Of a DNA stretch of 64,000 nt, positions 19,042 to 29,600 are shown piece after piece. Position numbers and translations under genes: made by a program. The DNA lies in NCBI RefSeq assembly GCF_037908215.1, contig NZ_JBBLZC010000001.1, positions 310,001 to 374,000 of the forward strand. Reading direction: 5' to 3'. Under the pieces are notes generated by a model that saw nothing but the letters and a program-made list of their open reading frames with translations, had not been told where the DNA came from and made no database searches. The stretch comes from Benzoatithermus flavus. Its GTDB lineage: Bacteria > Pseudomonadota > Alphaproteobacteria > Geminicoccales > Geminicoccaceae. Position 1 is the first letter of the stretch. Each line of letters opens with the position of its first letter.

Positions 19042-19968
19042 TTAAGCCATCCTTAAGGCCCGACCGGAGCCGATGCCGCAGATCCGGACGGGCGCCGGCA
19101 CGGGGCGCGGCACATGATGCGCGAGCTCGAGCACGGTCTCGGTCAGAAGGCGGACGAGCTCGCCCAGGAGTTCCTGCAGCCAGGCGAAGCCGGCGTGCGG
19201 CTCGTGGCTGGCCTCGTCCATGAACAGGCTGCGCCGGAGCTCGAGCTGGAGCGCATGGCTGCCCTGGAGCGGCCGGCCGTAATGCTCGGTGATGTGGCCG
19301 CCGGCATAAGGACGGTTGCGCGCGACCTTGAGCCCGGCGGCGGCGAGGAAGCGCTCGGCCACCTCGACGAGCCGCGGATGGCAGCTCCGCCCGAAGCGGT
19401 CGCCCAGTGCCACGTCGACCGGCGCCTCGTCGCGCAGCGGCGGCTGGACGGTGGGCATGGAGTGGCAGTCGAGCACGAACGCGGCGCCGAAGCGCTGGCG
19501 CCGCTCGCGGACGAGACCTGCGAGCTCGGCATGGTAGGGCTCGTAGACCTCAGCGAGCCGGCGCTCCAGTTCGGCGACCGTCAGGCGCTCGCGATAGATG
19601 GGCTCGCCCATGAGGCGGGTAGGAACGATGCCGAGGCCGGCGCGTGCCTTGACGGTGAGTCTCAGGTCGGGGGCCGCTGCCGGGTCGAGGAGTGCTTCGG
19701 GGTCGAGCTCCGAGGCCTCGCGGTTGAGGTCCACGACGGCGCGCGGGTAGGTGGCGGCGATCAGCGTGGCGCCGGCCGCGCAGCCGCGGACGACCAGCTC
19801 GTCGATCGGGCCGTCCTCGAGCGGGCGGAGCTGCTCGGCGGTCACCCGGAGCTGGGCCAGGAGGTCCTCCGGATAGAGCCGGCCGCTGTGCGGCGAGGAG
19901 AGCACGACCGGCGAGTGCTGGCCGACCGGAGCAACGATCAGGTAGGGCACGCTCTGAGACTGCTGCAT
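19042..19968 (-). CDS. N-formylglutamate amidohydrolase family protein
   Basis: This 308-residue zinc hydrolase of the N-formylglutamate deformylase family releases formate and glutamate from N-formylglutamate in histidine breakdown. Visible signatures are SSPHSGRLYP near residue 25, PRAVVDLNR near 90, and FVLDCHSMP around 165, which supplies metal ligands. Start 19968 is an ATG; no good ribosome site is visible. No other hut genes are nearby, so a broader role as an N-acyl amino acid hydrolase is possible. A tRNA gene follows on the other strand. Confidence 0.87.
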   Translation of the reverse strand: MQQSQSVPYLIVAPVGQHSPVVLSSPHSGRLYPEDLLAQLRVTAEQLRPLEDGPIDELVVRGCAAGATLIAATYPRAVVDLNREASELDPEALLDPAAAPDLRLTVKARAGLGIVPTRLMGEPIYRERLTVAELERRLAEVYEPYHAELAGLVRERRQRFGAAFVLDCHSMPTVQPPLRDEAPVDVALGDRFGRSCHPRLVEVAERFLAAAGLKVARNRPYAGGHITEHYGRPLQGSHALQLELRRSLFMDEASHEPHAGFAWLQELLGELVRLLTETVLELAHHVPRPVPAPVRICGIGSGRALRMA

Positions 19969-20116
19969 CGCCTTTCTTCGCCCGTGGTGCCGGGGACAAC
20001 ACCATAGCGCGATCGGCGCCGCAAGCGGCGACGGGGCCGCAGCAGCGGATATGCCACGCCGGCCCGCAAAACACCCCTTGCGCCGGCCCGCGGTTTTGCC
20101 TAGAAGCCGGGGCCAC

Positions 20117-20191
20117 GGGCGCGTAGCTCAGCGGGAGAGCACTACGTTGACATCGTAGGGGTCACTGGTTCAATCCCAGTCGCGCCCACCA
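20117..20191 (+). tRNA. tRNA-Val (anticodon GAC)
   Basis: The cloverleaf can be drawn completely: acceptor stem GGGCGCG/CGCGCCC, D arm GCTC/GAGC, anticodon stem CTACG/CGTAG with loop TTGACAT (anticodon GAC), and T arm CTGG/CCAG with loop TTCAATC. Discriminator A is followed by an encoded CCA at 20189-20191. It reads valine codons GUC and GUU. Confidence 0.95.
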
Positions 20192-20604
20192 TTCCCGTCG
20201 AGAACCTCGCCAGGAACTCTTTCTCGGGTTCCATCTTCCGAGGCGCAGCGATCCTGCCTCGTCATCCGACGTCGTCATTCGGTCGTCCGCAGCGTACATC
20301 GTCGCCCTCGCCGTGCTCCCGCGCAGCTCGGCCGTCGTCACCCGAGCCGGAGCGGAACGGTCCGGATGGGCGGGAAAGGATTGCGTGCAACCATCCGTCA
20401 CATCGCGTCGTGGCGATATGAGCCCCTAGCTTTCTGCTGCGAAACGAACGACGCCTCGTTGGACCGATCGGACATGATCCGGCTTTTCCCGCTGCGCTCG
20501 ACGAGCGGCAGCCCCTGGCGGCTCGGCACCGCGGTGCCGCTTTGCGACGTCGCGAACGAGCCGGCCGCCATGCGACGGCTGGCGGACGCCGGTATCGTCG
20601 AGCG
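20192..20604. other. 413-base intergenic region between tRNA-Val and the kinase pair
   Basis: No gene is recognised here. A short open frame of 80 codons ending at 20608 overlaps the kinase start and resembles no family I know. No integrase, direct repeat of the tRNA 3' end or other island signature was noticed. The promoter of the kinase operon presumably lies in this stretch, but no clear boxes were found. Confidence 0.5.
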
Positions 20605-23451
20605 ATGATGCCACCTCCCCTGCCGCCCGACGAGTCCGCGCGTCTCGAGGCGCTGCATCGCCTCGACATCCTCGACACGGCACCCGAGCCCGTGTTCGAC
20701 CGCATCGCCCGGCTCGCCGCCAGCCTGTTCGCGGCGCCGATCGCGTTCGTGAGCCTCGTCGATGCGGAGCGTCAGTGGTTCAAGGCGCGCTGCGGCATCG
20801 ACACCACGGAAACCCCGCGCGAGCACGCCTTCTGCGCCCACGCGATCCTCGCCAGCGCGGCGCTCGTCGTCGAGGATGCGCATGAAGACCCCCGCTTCGC
20901 CGACAGCCCACTGGTGACCGACACCCCGCGCATCCGCTTCTACGCGGGTGCACCGATCGTCACGAGCGACGGCTTCCGCCTTGGCGCGGTCTGCGCGATC
21001 GACACGGTCCCGCGCTCGCCCACCGCCGAGCAGATACGCGGTCTCGAGGACCTCGCGGCCATCGTCGCGACCCAGCTCGAGCTGCGCCGCACGGCGCAGG
21101 AGCACACGATCTACCGGGCGATGGTCGAAGCGATGCCGGACCAGGTCTACGCCAAGGACCCGGACAGCCGCTTCATCGCCGCGAACCTGGCCACCGCCGC
21201 CTTCATGGGTGTGGCGAGCGCCAAGGATCTCGTCGGCAGGAGCGATACCGACTTCCATCCCCCGGAGCTCGCCGAGGCCTATCGGCGCCACGAGCAGGCC
21301 GTGCTCGCCCGAGGGGAGGCCATCGTCGTCGAGGAGATCGTGAGGCGGCGCGACGGCAGCACGCGCTGGCTCTGCTCGCTCAAGGCGCCGATCCGCGACG
21401 AGAGGGGCCGGATCGTCGGCCTCGTCGGGCACAATCGCGACATCACCGCGGAGAAGCGGCTGCGGGAGGAACTGGCAGCGACGCGGCAGCACCTCCAGGA
21501 CGCCCTCGAGAACATGGCGGACGGCCTCGTTCTCTACGACCAGGACGAGAGGATCGTCCTGTGGAACAGGAAGGTCGAGGAGCTCTTTCCGCGCAGTCTG
21601 GAGGAGCGGGTGGCCGGCCGCCCCATCCACGAGCTCGCGCGTGCGATGGCGCTGCGCGGCGAATACAAAGGAATCGGCGCGCTGGACGCGGAGTGCTGGT
21701 TCGCGGAGCAGTACGCCGGCTTTCTCTCCCCGGAAGGATCGGCGTTCGAGACCGCGAGCGGGATCTGGCTCCAGGGCATCGCGCGTCGGACCAGCTCCGG
21801 CGGGCTGGTCGTGGTCTACCGCGACATCACCCGGCTGAAGCACGCCGAGGCGGCGGCACAGGCGAACGCGGCCCGGCTCGGCGCGATCCTGGACACCGTG
21901 CTCGACGGCATCGTCACCATCGACGAGCAGGGCACGATCGAGGCAGTCAACCCCGCTGCCGAGCGTCTGTTCGGCTATGCCGCCGAAGAGATGATCGGCC
22001 GCAGCATCACCATGCTGATGCCGGAGACCCATCGCCTCGCCCATGGCGACCGCATCGCCCGCTATCTCGTCACCGGCGAGCGCCGGGCGATCAGGATCGG
22101 CTGCGAGGGGGAAGGACGACGCAAGGACGGCGCCGTTTTCCCGGTCGAGCTCACCGTCGGCGAGACCCGGCTCCACGGCCGCAGGCTGCTCACCGGGGTC
22201 GTGCGCGACGTCACGGAACGCAAGGAGCGCGAGCGCGAGCTCGCGGCGGCGCGGGTGGCCGCGGAGGCTGCGGCCGAGGCCAAGGCGCGCTTCCTCGCCC
22301 AGATGAGCCACGAGATCAGGACGCCCATGACCGCGGTGCTGGGCTTCGCCGAGCTGCTCCGGGCGAGCGTGCTCGATCCCGAGCAGAAAGCCCAGGTCGA
22401 GATCATCCTCAAGACCGGCCGGGATCTCCTCGCCATCCTCAACGACGTGCTCGACTTCTCGAAGCTCGAGGCCGGCAAGCTCGAGATCGCGCACGAATCC
22501 TTCCGTCTCGACCGGCTCCTGCAGGAGCTCGTCTCGGTGGCGAGCGTCCTGCTCGCCGACAAGCCCGTCGGATTCGAGCTTCTGGCCGACCCGTCCCTGC
22601 CCTCGGCCGTCACGGGCGATCCCATCCGGCTCAAGCAGGTGCTCACGAACCTGCTGGGCAACGCCGCCAAGTTCACCGAGAAGGGATGGATCCGGCTCCA
22701 GGCGATGCCGGCGAGCGACCGCGTCGTGCGCTTCGCCGTCACGGATACCGGCCCCGGCATCGCGCCCGAGCAGCGGGGAAAGCTGTTCGAGAGCTTCAGC
22801 CAACTCGATACCACGCGCGGTCGGCACGGCGGCACCGGACTGGGGCTCGCGATCTCGAAGCAGCTGGTCGAGCGCATGGGCGGCCGGATCGGGGCCGAGA
22901 GTGCCTCCGGACAGGGCTCGACCTTCTGGTTCGAGCTACCGCTCTCACCCGCGGCCGAGGCGCCATCGCCGTCGCCCCCGGCCGAGGTGGGGATGCGCCC
23001 TCTCTCGGTGCTGGTGGCGGACGACGTGTTCACCAACCGCGAACTCCTGAAGGCGCTGCTGCAGCGCGACGGGCATCGGGTGCGGCTCGTGGTCAACGGG
23101 GCGGAGGCGGTGACGGCGGTGCGGGACGAGGTACCGGATCTCGTGCTCATGGACGTGAGCATGCCGGAGATGGACGGGCTCGAGGCGACACGGCGTATCC
23201 GCAGCCTGGGCGGGGCGGCGGAATCGGTACCGATCGTGGCCATCACCGCGCATGCCTTCGCCGCCGACGTCGAGGCCTGCCGCAACGCCGGCATGAACGA
23301 CCATCTCGCCAAGCCCATCGACCCGCAAAAGCTGCGCGAGGTCCTCGCCCGGATCGGTCCGAGGTCAGCCGGCGCGAGCCGGGATGCCGTCCCGCCGGAG
23401 CTCACGGACGTCACCGTCGCGCGGCAGCACGCTGCCGGAGGCACGGGCTGA
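20605..23451 (+). CDS. cytosolic hybrid histidine kinase: GAF-PAS-PAS-PAS(FixL-like)-HisKA-HATPase-REC
   Basis: This 948-residue hybrid kinase has no membrane segment. In order: GAF (about 10-165), PAS (175-285), PAS (295-405), a PAS resembling the haem domain of FixL (about 420-540), HisKA with phospho-acceptor H569 in MSHEIRTPM, an HATPase domain (to about 780) with GTGLGLAISKQL, and a receiver with D850 in LMDVSMPEMDG. In the third PAS, H480 aligns with the haem ligand of Bradyrhizobium FixL (H200) and R486 with R206. The oxygen-contacting R220 is replaced by C500, and H214 by R494. It would be a soluble redox or gas sensor; no response regulator with an output domain is adjacent. The next gene starts one base after its stop, so the two kinases are coupled. 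Confidence 0.9.
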   Translation: MMPPPLPPDESARLEALHRLDILDTAPEPVFDRIARLAASLFAAPIAFVSLVDAERQWFKARCGIDTTETPREHAFCAHAILASAALVVEDAHEDPRFADSPLVTDTPRIRFYAGAPIVTSDGFRLGAVCAIDTVPRSPTAEQIRGLEDLAAIVATQLELRRTAQEHTIYRAMVEAMPDQVYAKDPDSRFIAANLATAAFMGVASAKDLVGRSDTDFHPPELAEAYRRHEQAVLARGEAIVVEEIVRRRDGSTRWLCSLKAPIRDERGRIVGLVGHNRDITAEKRLREELAATRQHLQDALENMADGLVLYDQDERIVLWNRKVEELFPRSLEERVAGRPIHELARAMALRGEYKGIGALDAECWFAEQYAGFLSPEGSAFETASGIWLQGIARRTSSGGLVVVYRDITRLKHAEAAAQANAARLGAILDTVLDGIVTIDEQGTIEAVNPAAERLFGYAAEEMIGRSITMLMPETHRLAHGDRIARYLVTGERRAIRIGCEGEGRRKDGAVFPVELTVGETRLHGRRLLTGVVRDVTERKERERELAAARVAAEAAAEAKARFLAQMSHEIRTPMTAVLGFAELLRASVLDPEQKAQVEIILKTGRDLLAILNDVLDFSKLEAGKLEIAHESFRLDRLLQELVSVASVLLADKPVGFELLADPSLPSAVTGDPIRLKQVLTNLLGNAAKFTEKGWIRLQAMPASDRVVRFAVTDTGPGIAPEQRGKLFESFSQLDTTRGRHGGTGLGLAISKQLVERMGGRIGAESASGQGSTFWFELPLSPAAEAPSPSPPAEVGMRPLSVLVADDVFTNRELLKALLQRDGHRVRLVVNGAEAVTAVRDEVPDLVLMDVSMPEMDGLEATRRIRSLGGAAESVPIVAITAHAFAADVEACRNAGMNDHLAKPIDPQKLREVLARIGPRSAGASRDAVPPELTDVTVARQHAAGGTG

Positions 23452-23452
23452 C

Positions 23453-26026
23453 ATGCGGCACTCCGACAACGTGCACAACGTGCAAGGATCGCGCCGGGTC
23501 CGTGCCATCGGCCTGCGGGACCGGCTGATTCTCTGGCTCGCGCTGATCATCGGCCTGCTGTTCGTCGTCGACGGCGCCGTGCTGCAGCTCGTCGTCCTGC
23601 CGAGCTTCGAGCAGGTGGAGAACGCCGAGGCCGAGAGGAGCTTCGACCGCGCGCTCAACGCCCTGAACGGCGAGCTACAGGAGCTGCACGCCAATGCCGC
23701 CGATTATGCGACCTGGGACGACAGCTACGCGTTCGCGGCGGGCGAGGAGAATGGCTATGCCGAGACCAACGGCACGCCGGTGTCGATGGGGCACCTCGAC
23801 CTCGCCGTGTTCGCCGTGCTCGACCGGCAGGGTGCGCTTCGCCTCGGGCGGCTGCGGCACGAGGACGGCGTGGCTCCCTTACCCGACGCGCTGCTGCCGA
23901 CGCTGCTCGAGCTGCAGCGGCGCTTCGCGCACGAGGGCGGCGAAGGGATCGTCAGCACCGCGCACGGCCTCTGGCTCGCCTCCATTCAGCCGATCCTGCG
24001 CAGCGACGGCAGCGGACCGCCGGTAGGCACCTTGATCATGGCCCGCTGGCTCGATGAGAAGGTGCGGGCCAGGCTCGAGGAGCGGACCCAGGAGCGGATC
24101 GCCTTCTGGCGTGCCGATGGTACTCTTCTGCCGCTGCAGGAAGCGGCGGCGCTGCGCGAGCTCGTGCAGAGCGGCGCGACGCACCTGCTGCGGGTCGACG
24201 AGGGGGACGACGTCGCCGTCCATGGGCTGCTGCGCGACGTCGCCGATGCGCCGGCGCTGCTGCTGCGGGTCGACACGCCGCGCAGTGCCACCCGCCTCGG
24301 CGCCGAAGCGGTCCGGACGGCGACGCTCGGCCTCGTCGTCAGCGCCGTGGTGGCGCTCCTCGTGCTGCGGCTGCTCCTGCAGCATCTGGTCGTGAGCCCG
24401 CTCTCGATCCTCGCCACGCACATGCTGGGCATCCGGCGCACGGGCGATCTGTCGCGCCCGCTCGTGCTCGAGCGCGACGACGAGATCGGCGCCCTCGCCC
24501 GCGCCTTCGACGACATGCGGACGCGCCTGCATGCCGCGCATCGGGAGCTGCGCGACGTCTTCGACAGCGTCGGCGACCTGTTCTTCGCGCTCGACCGCGA
24601 GTTCCGCTTCATCGTCGTCAACCGCGCCTGCCTCGAGACCTGGGGCATGACCGAGGAGCAGGTGATCGGCCGGCCGATTCTCGCCGTGCTGCCGCGGCTC
24701 GAGGGCAGCGAGTGCTTCGAGGCGATGCGGCGGGTGTTCCTGAGCGGCAGGCCCCAGCGGATCGAGACCTTCTCGCCGATCATGCAGTGCTGGGTCGAGT
24801 TCTATGCCACCACCCGTTCCGACGGCAGGCTCACCGTCCACCTCCAGGACATCACCAGGCGCAAGGAGGCCGAGCGGGCGAAATCGGCCTTCCTCGCCAC
24901 GATGAGCCACGAGATCAGAACCCCGCTCACCGCCATCCTGGGCTTCGCCGACCTTCTGGCGCGCTCGCCGCTCTCGCCCGAGCAGCAGAAGCACCTGCGC
25001 ATCGTCCGCGACACCGGCAAGACCCTGCTCACGGTGGTCAACGACATTCTCGACCTCTCCAAGCTCGAGGCCGGCAAGATGAGCCTCGAGCGGATCCCGG
25101 TCGATCTACCGGCACTCCTGCGCGAAGCCCTGGCCACGGTCGAGCTCCTGGGCGCCGAGAAGGGCCTCGCCTTCCGCGCCGAGATCGCAGCCGACCTGCC
25201 GTGCCGGGTCCGGAGCGATCCGGTGCGGCTGAAGCAGGTGGTCGGCAATCTGCTGTTCAATGCGCTCAAGTTCACGGAGAAGGGTGGCATCACGCTGCGG
25301 GCGCGCATCGTCGACCGTGACGATGCGCAGGTGCGGGTGCGCGTGGAGGTGGAGGATACCGGGATCGGGGTGGCGCCCGAGCATCTGCCACGGCTGTTCA
25401 CGATGTTCGAGCAGGCGGATCAGACCACGACGCGCCGCTTCGGCGGGACGGGCCTGGGGCTCGCGATCTGCAAGCGGCTGGTCGAGACCATGGGCGGGAC
25501 GATCGGCGTCGTGAGCCGGCCCGGAGCCGGCAGCACCTTCTGGTTCGAGCTGCCGCTCGAGCCGGCTGCGGCGGAGGAGCGGCCCGAGCCCGTCCGCGCC
25601 ACCGCCGACGCACCGGGCACGGACCGGGCGCTGCGCGTGCTCGTCGTCGACGACATCGCCACCAACCGGATGCTGCTCTCGGCCCTGCTCGGCGGGCTCG
25701 GACATGCGCCGGCCATGGCCGAGGACGGAATCAAGGCGGTCGAAGCGGCGACCCGCGAGCGGTTCGACCTGATCCTGATGGACCTGCACATGCCGGGCAT
25801 GGACGGGTTCATGGCGACCCAGGCCATCCGCTCGGGCGGCGGACCCAATGCCACCACACCGATCGTGGCGCTGAGCGCCGACGTGCTGCCGGAAACGGCC
25901 CGTGCGTGCCGGACGGCCGGCATGGACGGCAATCTCGCCAAGCCGATCGAGGCGGAGCGGCTCAAGGAGGTGCTCGGAATGGCCGCTGCCCGGTCCACAG
26001 ACGGGGCCGGCAGCATCGCGGCCTGA
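23453..26026 (+). CDS. membrane-bound hybrid histidine kinase: CHASE4-like-HAMP-PAS-HisKA-HATPase-REC
   Basis: An 857-residue kinase starting one base after the preceding stop (TGA-C-ATG), so translation is probably coupled. A first membrane helix (about 20-42) and a second (about 295-320) flank a periplasmic domain with the YATWDDSYAF signature of CHASE4-type sensors. A HAMP linker (about 322-375) and a PAS domain (about 380-470) follow, then HisKA with H486 in MSHEIRTPL, an HATPase with GTGLGLAICKRL, and a receiver with D777 in LMDLHMPGMDG. The ligand is unknown. With no Hpt or DNA-binding regulator beside them, this kinase and its partner probably signal to a distant regulator or modify each other's output. 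Confidence 0.9.
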   Translation: MRHSDNVHNVQGSRRVRAIGLRDRLILWLALIIGLLFVVDGAVLQLVVLPSFEQVENAEAERSFDRALNALNGELQELHANAADYATWDDSYAFAAGEENGYAETNGTPVSMGHLDLAVFAVLDRQGALRLGRLRHEDGVAPLPDALLPTLLELQRRFAHEGGEGIVSTAHGLWLASIQPILRSDGSGPPVGTLIMARWLDEKVRARLEERTQERIAFWRADGTLLPLQEAAALRELVQSGATHLLRVDEGDDVAVHGLLRDVADAPALLLRVDTPRSATRLGAEAVRTATLGLVVSAVVALLVLRLLLQHLVVSPLSILATHMLGIRRTGDLSRPLVLERDDEIGALARAFDDMRTRLHAAHRELRDVFDSVGDLFFALDREFRFIVVNRACLETWGMTEEQVIGRPILAVLPRLEGSECFEAMRRVFLSGRPQRIETFSPIMQCWVEFYATTRSDGRLTVHLQDITRRKEAERAKSAFLATMSHEIRTPLTAILGFADLLARSPLSPEQQKHLRIVRDTGKTLLTVVNDILDLSKLEAGKMSLERIPVDLPALLREALATVELLGAEKGLAFRAEIAADLPCRVRSDPVRLKQVVGNLLFNALKFTEKGGITLRARIVDRDDAQVRVRVEVEDTGIGVAPEHLPRLFTMFEQADQTTTRRFGGTGLGLAICKRLVETMGGTIGVVSRPGAGSTFWFELPLEPAAAEERPEPVRATADAPGTDRALRVLVVDDIATNRMLLSALLGGLGHAPAMAEDGIKAVEAATRERFDLILMDLHMPGMDGFMATQAIRSGGGPNATTPIVALSADVLPETARACRTAGMDGNLAKPIEAERLKEVLGMAAARSTDGAGSIAA

Positions 26027-26043
26027 CGGCTCGCCGGCGCCGC

Positions 26044-26646
26044 TCAGCCGAGCGGCGGCAGGACCACGGCACCGAAGGCGGCGGTGCTCGCGAGGAGCGT
26101 CCGGGCGAAGTCGCCGGCATAGCTCCTGGGCGCGGCGAGCTCGAAGGTGGGGGCCGGCTCGAGCGGCCAGAGCGTGACGCCGATATGGGCCATGCTGGTC
26201 ACCGCGACGTCGCCGGGGCCGAACGCGCGCGGGTGCAGGTCGATCGGCAGCACCCGCTGCAGCGCCTCGCGGGCGTGCGGACCGGTGACGCGGACCACGG
26301 CGTAGGCGTCGGACTGATCGACGGCCGAGGCGAGGCCGGCGAGCATTTCGGCAAGGCGGAGCCCAAGGCCCTCTTCGTGGAGAGCGAGCCACTTGCCGGG
26401 GCCGACGCCGAGAAAGGCGATCCCGCCGGATGCGGCCCGCTTCGGCCCTTGCGGCAGGTCGAGCCCGAAGCGGTCGCGGACCAGCCCGGCGAGCTCGGCG
26501 GCACGGCCGCGGCGGGCCTGAACACCCATGATGACGAGGCCGGCCCGCTCGCGCAAGGTCACGCCATTGCCCTCGCCGTGCCGGCCGGCGGCGAGGAAGC
26601 CTTCCAGCGGCAGGCGGGGTGCCAGCAGCGGCTGAAGATCAGGCAT
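26044..26646 (-). CDS. mgdD: N-methylglutamate dehydrogenase subunit D (sarcosine oxidase gamma-like)
   Basis: A 200-residue protein homologous to the gamma subunit of heterotetrameric sarcosine oxidase. In the N-methylglutamate pathway the same family forms the smallest tetrahydrofolate-domain-related subunit of N-methylglutamate dehydrogenase. It resembles a shortened T-protein fold with no catalytic residues recognised. Its start overlaps the end of mgdC by eight bases, and it is the last gene of the eight-gene cluster starting with mgsA; the convergent kinase gene ends only 17 bases away. The mgd name rests on the surrounding mgs and gmaS genes. Taken alone it would be annotated soxG. Confidence 0.85.
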   Translation of the reverse strand: MPDLQPLLAPRLPLEGFLAAGRHGEGNGVTLRERAGLVIMGVQARRGRAAELAGLVRDRFGLDLPQGPKRAASGGIAFLGVGPGKWLALHEEGLGLRLAEMLAGLASAVDQSDAYAVVRVTGPHAREALQRVLPIDLHPRAFGPGDVAVTSMAHIGVTLWPLEPAPTFELAAPRSYAGDFARTLLASTAAFGAVVLPPLG

Positions 26647-29600
26647 GGAGGCGCTTTCCTTCGGGATCGACGAAGACCGGCGAGCAGACCTCGACCTCGA
26701 CGTCGCCGCCGCGGACGGGATCGTGAGCGCGCACGCGCTCGCCGTGACGCTCGGCCCCGCGGCGCAGCAGGCCGAGGCCGATCCAGTGACCGAGGCTCGG
26801 CGAGAACGCGACCGAGGTGAGATAGCCCTCGTCGTTCTCGGCGGTGGCGGCGACGCCGAGCTGCAGGAAGTGGGCGCCGGCGCGCAGGCGCTGCGCGCGC
26901 TCGACCGGCTTCACGCCCACGAGCGTGGGGCGGTCGGGATCGGTGAGGCCCGGCCGCTGCGCCATGATGCGGCCGATGAAGTCCTTCTTGGTCGAGAGCA
27001 TCTTGCCGAGGCCGAGGTCGCGCGCCGTGGTCTGGCCGTTGAGCTCGCCGCCGGCGACGTGGCCTTTCTCGATCCGCATCACGCTCAGGGCCTCGGTGCC
27101 GTAAGCGGTGATGCCGAAGTCGGCGCCCGCCGCCATGACGGCGCGGGCGAGCGCGTCGCCGAAGCGGGCCGGCACGGCCAGCTCGTAGGCGAGCTCGCCC
27201 GAGAAGGAGAGCCGGAACAGGCGTGCCGGCGTGCCGCCACAGACCGTGAGCTCGGCCGAGGCGAGATAGGGGAAGCCTTCGTTCGAGACGTCGAAGCCGG
27301 GGTCGACCAGCCGGCGCACCACCTCGCGGGATTTCGGGCCGGCGATGGCGTACTGCGCCCACTGGTCGGTGATCGAGGCGAGCTGCACGTCGAGCTCGGG
27401 CCACAAGACCTGGCGGCAGAACTCGAGATGCTGCATCACCTTCACGGCGTTGGCCGTGGTGGTCGACATCACGTAGTGATCGGGCGCGAGCCGGGCGCTG
27501 GTGCCGTCGTCCATGACGAACCCGTCCTCGCGCAGCATGAGGCCGTAGCGTGCCTTGCCGACGGGAAGGGTCGAGAACATGTTGACGTAGACGCGATCCA
27601 GGAAGATGCCGGCGTCCTCGCCGCGGATGTCGATCTTGCCGAGGGTGGAGACGTCGCACATGCCGACGGCGGAGCGCACGGTCGTCACCTCGCGCACCAC
27701 GCTCTCGAGCCAGTCCTTCTCGCCCGGCCGCGGGAACCACTGCGCGCGGAGCCACAGGCCCGCCTCGACGAACACCGCCCCCTGCTCCTCCGCCCAGGCA
27801 TGGCCGGGCGTGCGCCGGGTCGGGCGGAAATGCCTGCCGCGATGCTCGGCAGCGAACGCGCCGATCGTGACCGGAACGTGCGGCGGGCGGAGCCGCGTCG
27901 TTCCGGTAGCCGGGATCGTGCGGCCCGTGAGCGCCGCCATGATGGCGAGGCCGTTGACGTTCGAGGTCTTGCCCTGATCGGTCGCCATGCCGAGCGTGGT
28001 GTAGCGCTTCAGGTGCTCCACGCTCGTGAAGCCCTCGCGGTGGGCGAGGGCCACGTCCTTGTCGGTGACGTCGTTCTGCTGGTCGACGAACGCCTTCTTC
28101 CTGGCCCCCGTCACCTGCCAGAGCGGCGTCGTGCTGCCGGCATCGTCGCTGGTCGCGGGCAGCTCCGGCAGGACGGCCGCGAAGCCCGCCGCCTCGGCGG
28201 CCTCGACGCCGGCCCGAGCACCGCCCGACAGCGCGTCGCCCAAGGCGAAGGCGCCGGCGGCGGCACCGGCCACGCGCATGCCGGGAGGCAGCGGCTCGCC
28301 CGGCACGAAGGCGGCGAGCGCTTCCGACCATCGCGGCCGGCCACCCAGATGGGTCGCGAGTCCGAGCGCCGGGTTCCAGCCGCCGGACACGGCGAGGAGG
28401 TCGGCCGCAATCTCGAGCCGCCTGCCGGAGGCGGTCTCGACGGCGAGCTTGCGCACGCCGCCCGCACCGCCGTGAGCATCGAGGACGACCGCACCGGCAT
28501 GGACCTCGGTCCCGGCACGTTCCGCGGCCTTGGCCGAGCCGGCCGGAGGCTCCGGGCGGGCGTCGATCGCGGCTGCGACCTCGATCCCGGCGGCCCGGAG
28601 ATCGGCCACGGTGCGCCAGCCATCGTCGCTCGTGGTGAACACCACCGCCCGGCGTCCGGGCGTCACCCCGAACCGGTTGAGGTAGGAGCGCACGGCCGAG
28701 GCCAGCATGACGCCGGGCCGGTCGTTGCCGCCGAAGACGATCGGCCGCTCGACGGCACCGCCGGCGAGCACGGCCTGGTGCGCCACGATCTTCCAGTAGC
28801 GCTGCCGCGGCTCGTGAGGGCCGGGCACGGGGCGATGGTCCGCGACCTGCTCGAGGGCGGCATAGGTGCCGCCGTCGTAGACGCCGAACACCGAGGTGCG
28901 GCGCAGGATCCGGACCTCGGGCAACGAGGCGAGCTCGGCCTCGGTCAAGGCCGCCCAGTCGGCTCCCGCCATGCCGCCGACCTCCAGCCGCTCCGACAGG
29001 AGCCGGCCGCCGAGAGCGAAATCGGCGTCACATAAGATCACCCGCGCTCCGGCACGCCCCGCGGCGAGCGCCGCCATGAGGCCGGCGGGCCCCGCGCCGA
29101 TCACGAGCACATCGCAGAAGGCGTGCGCCTTTTCATAAGAATCGGGGTCGGGCTCCCCCGACGCCCGGCCGAGGCCGGCGGCACGGCGGATCAGAGGCTC
29201 GTAGAGCTTCTCCCAGAGCGCCGCCGGCCACATGAAGGTCTTGTAGTAGAAGCCGGCGACGAACAGCGGCGAGAAGAGCTGGTTCGCCGCCATGATGTCG
29301 AAGGCGAGCGAGGGCCAGCGATTCTGGCTCGCGGCCTCGAGGCCGTCGTAGAGCTCGATCGTGGTGGCCTTGGTGTTGGGCTCGCGCCTCGCACCCTTGC
29401 GCAGCTCGACCAGCGCGTTCGGCTCCTCGGGGCCGGCGGTGAGGATGCCGCGCGGACGGTGATACTTGAAGGAGCGGCCGACGAGCCTGATGCCGTTGGC
29501 GAGAAGGGCCGAGGCCAGCGTATCACCGGGATGGCCCTCGAGCACGCGGCCGTCGAAGGTGAAGCGGTAATACCGGGTGCGGTCGACCAGCCCGCCGGTC

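Noticed and set aside
20117..20604. Possible tRNA-associated integration site or genomic island at tRNA-Val
   Set aside because: No integrase, no repeat of the tRNA 3' end was seen, and the following kinases look native in composition.
20366..20608. 80-codon plus-strand open frame between tRNA-Val and the first kinase
   Set aside because: No family similarity, overlaps the kinase start in another frame, no ribosome site.
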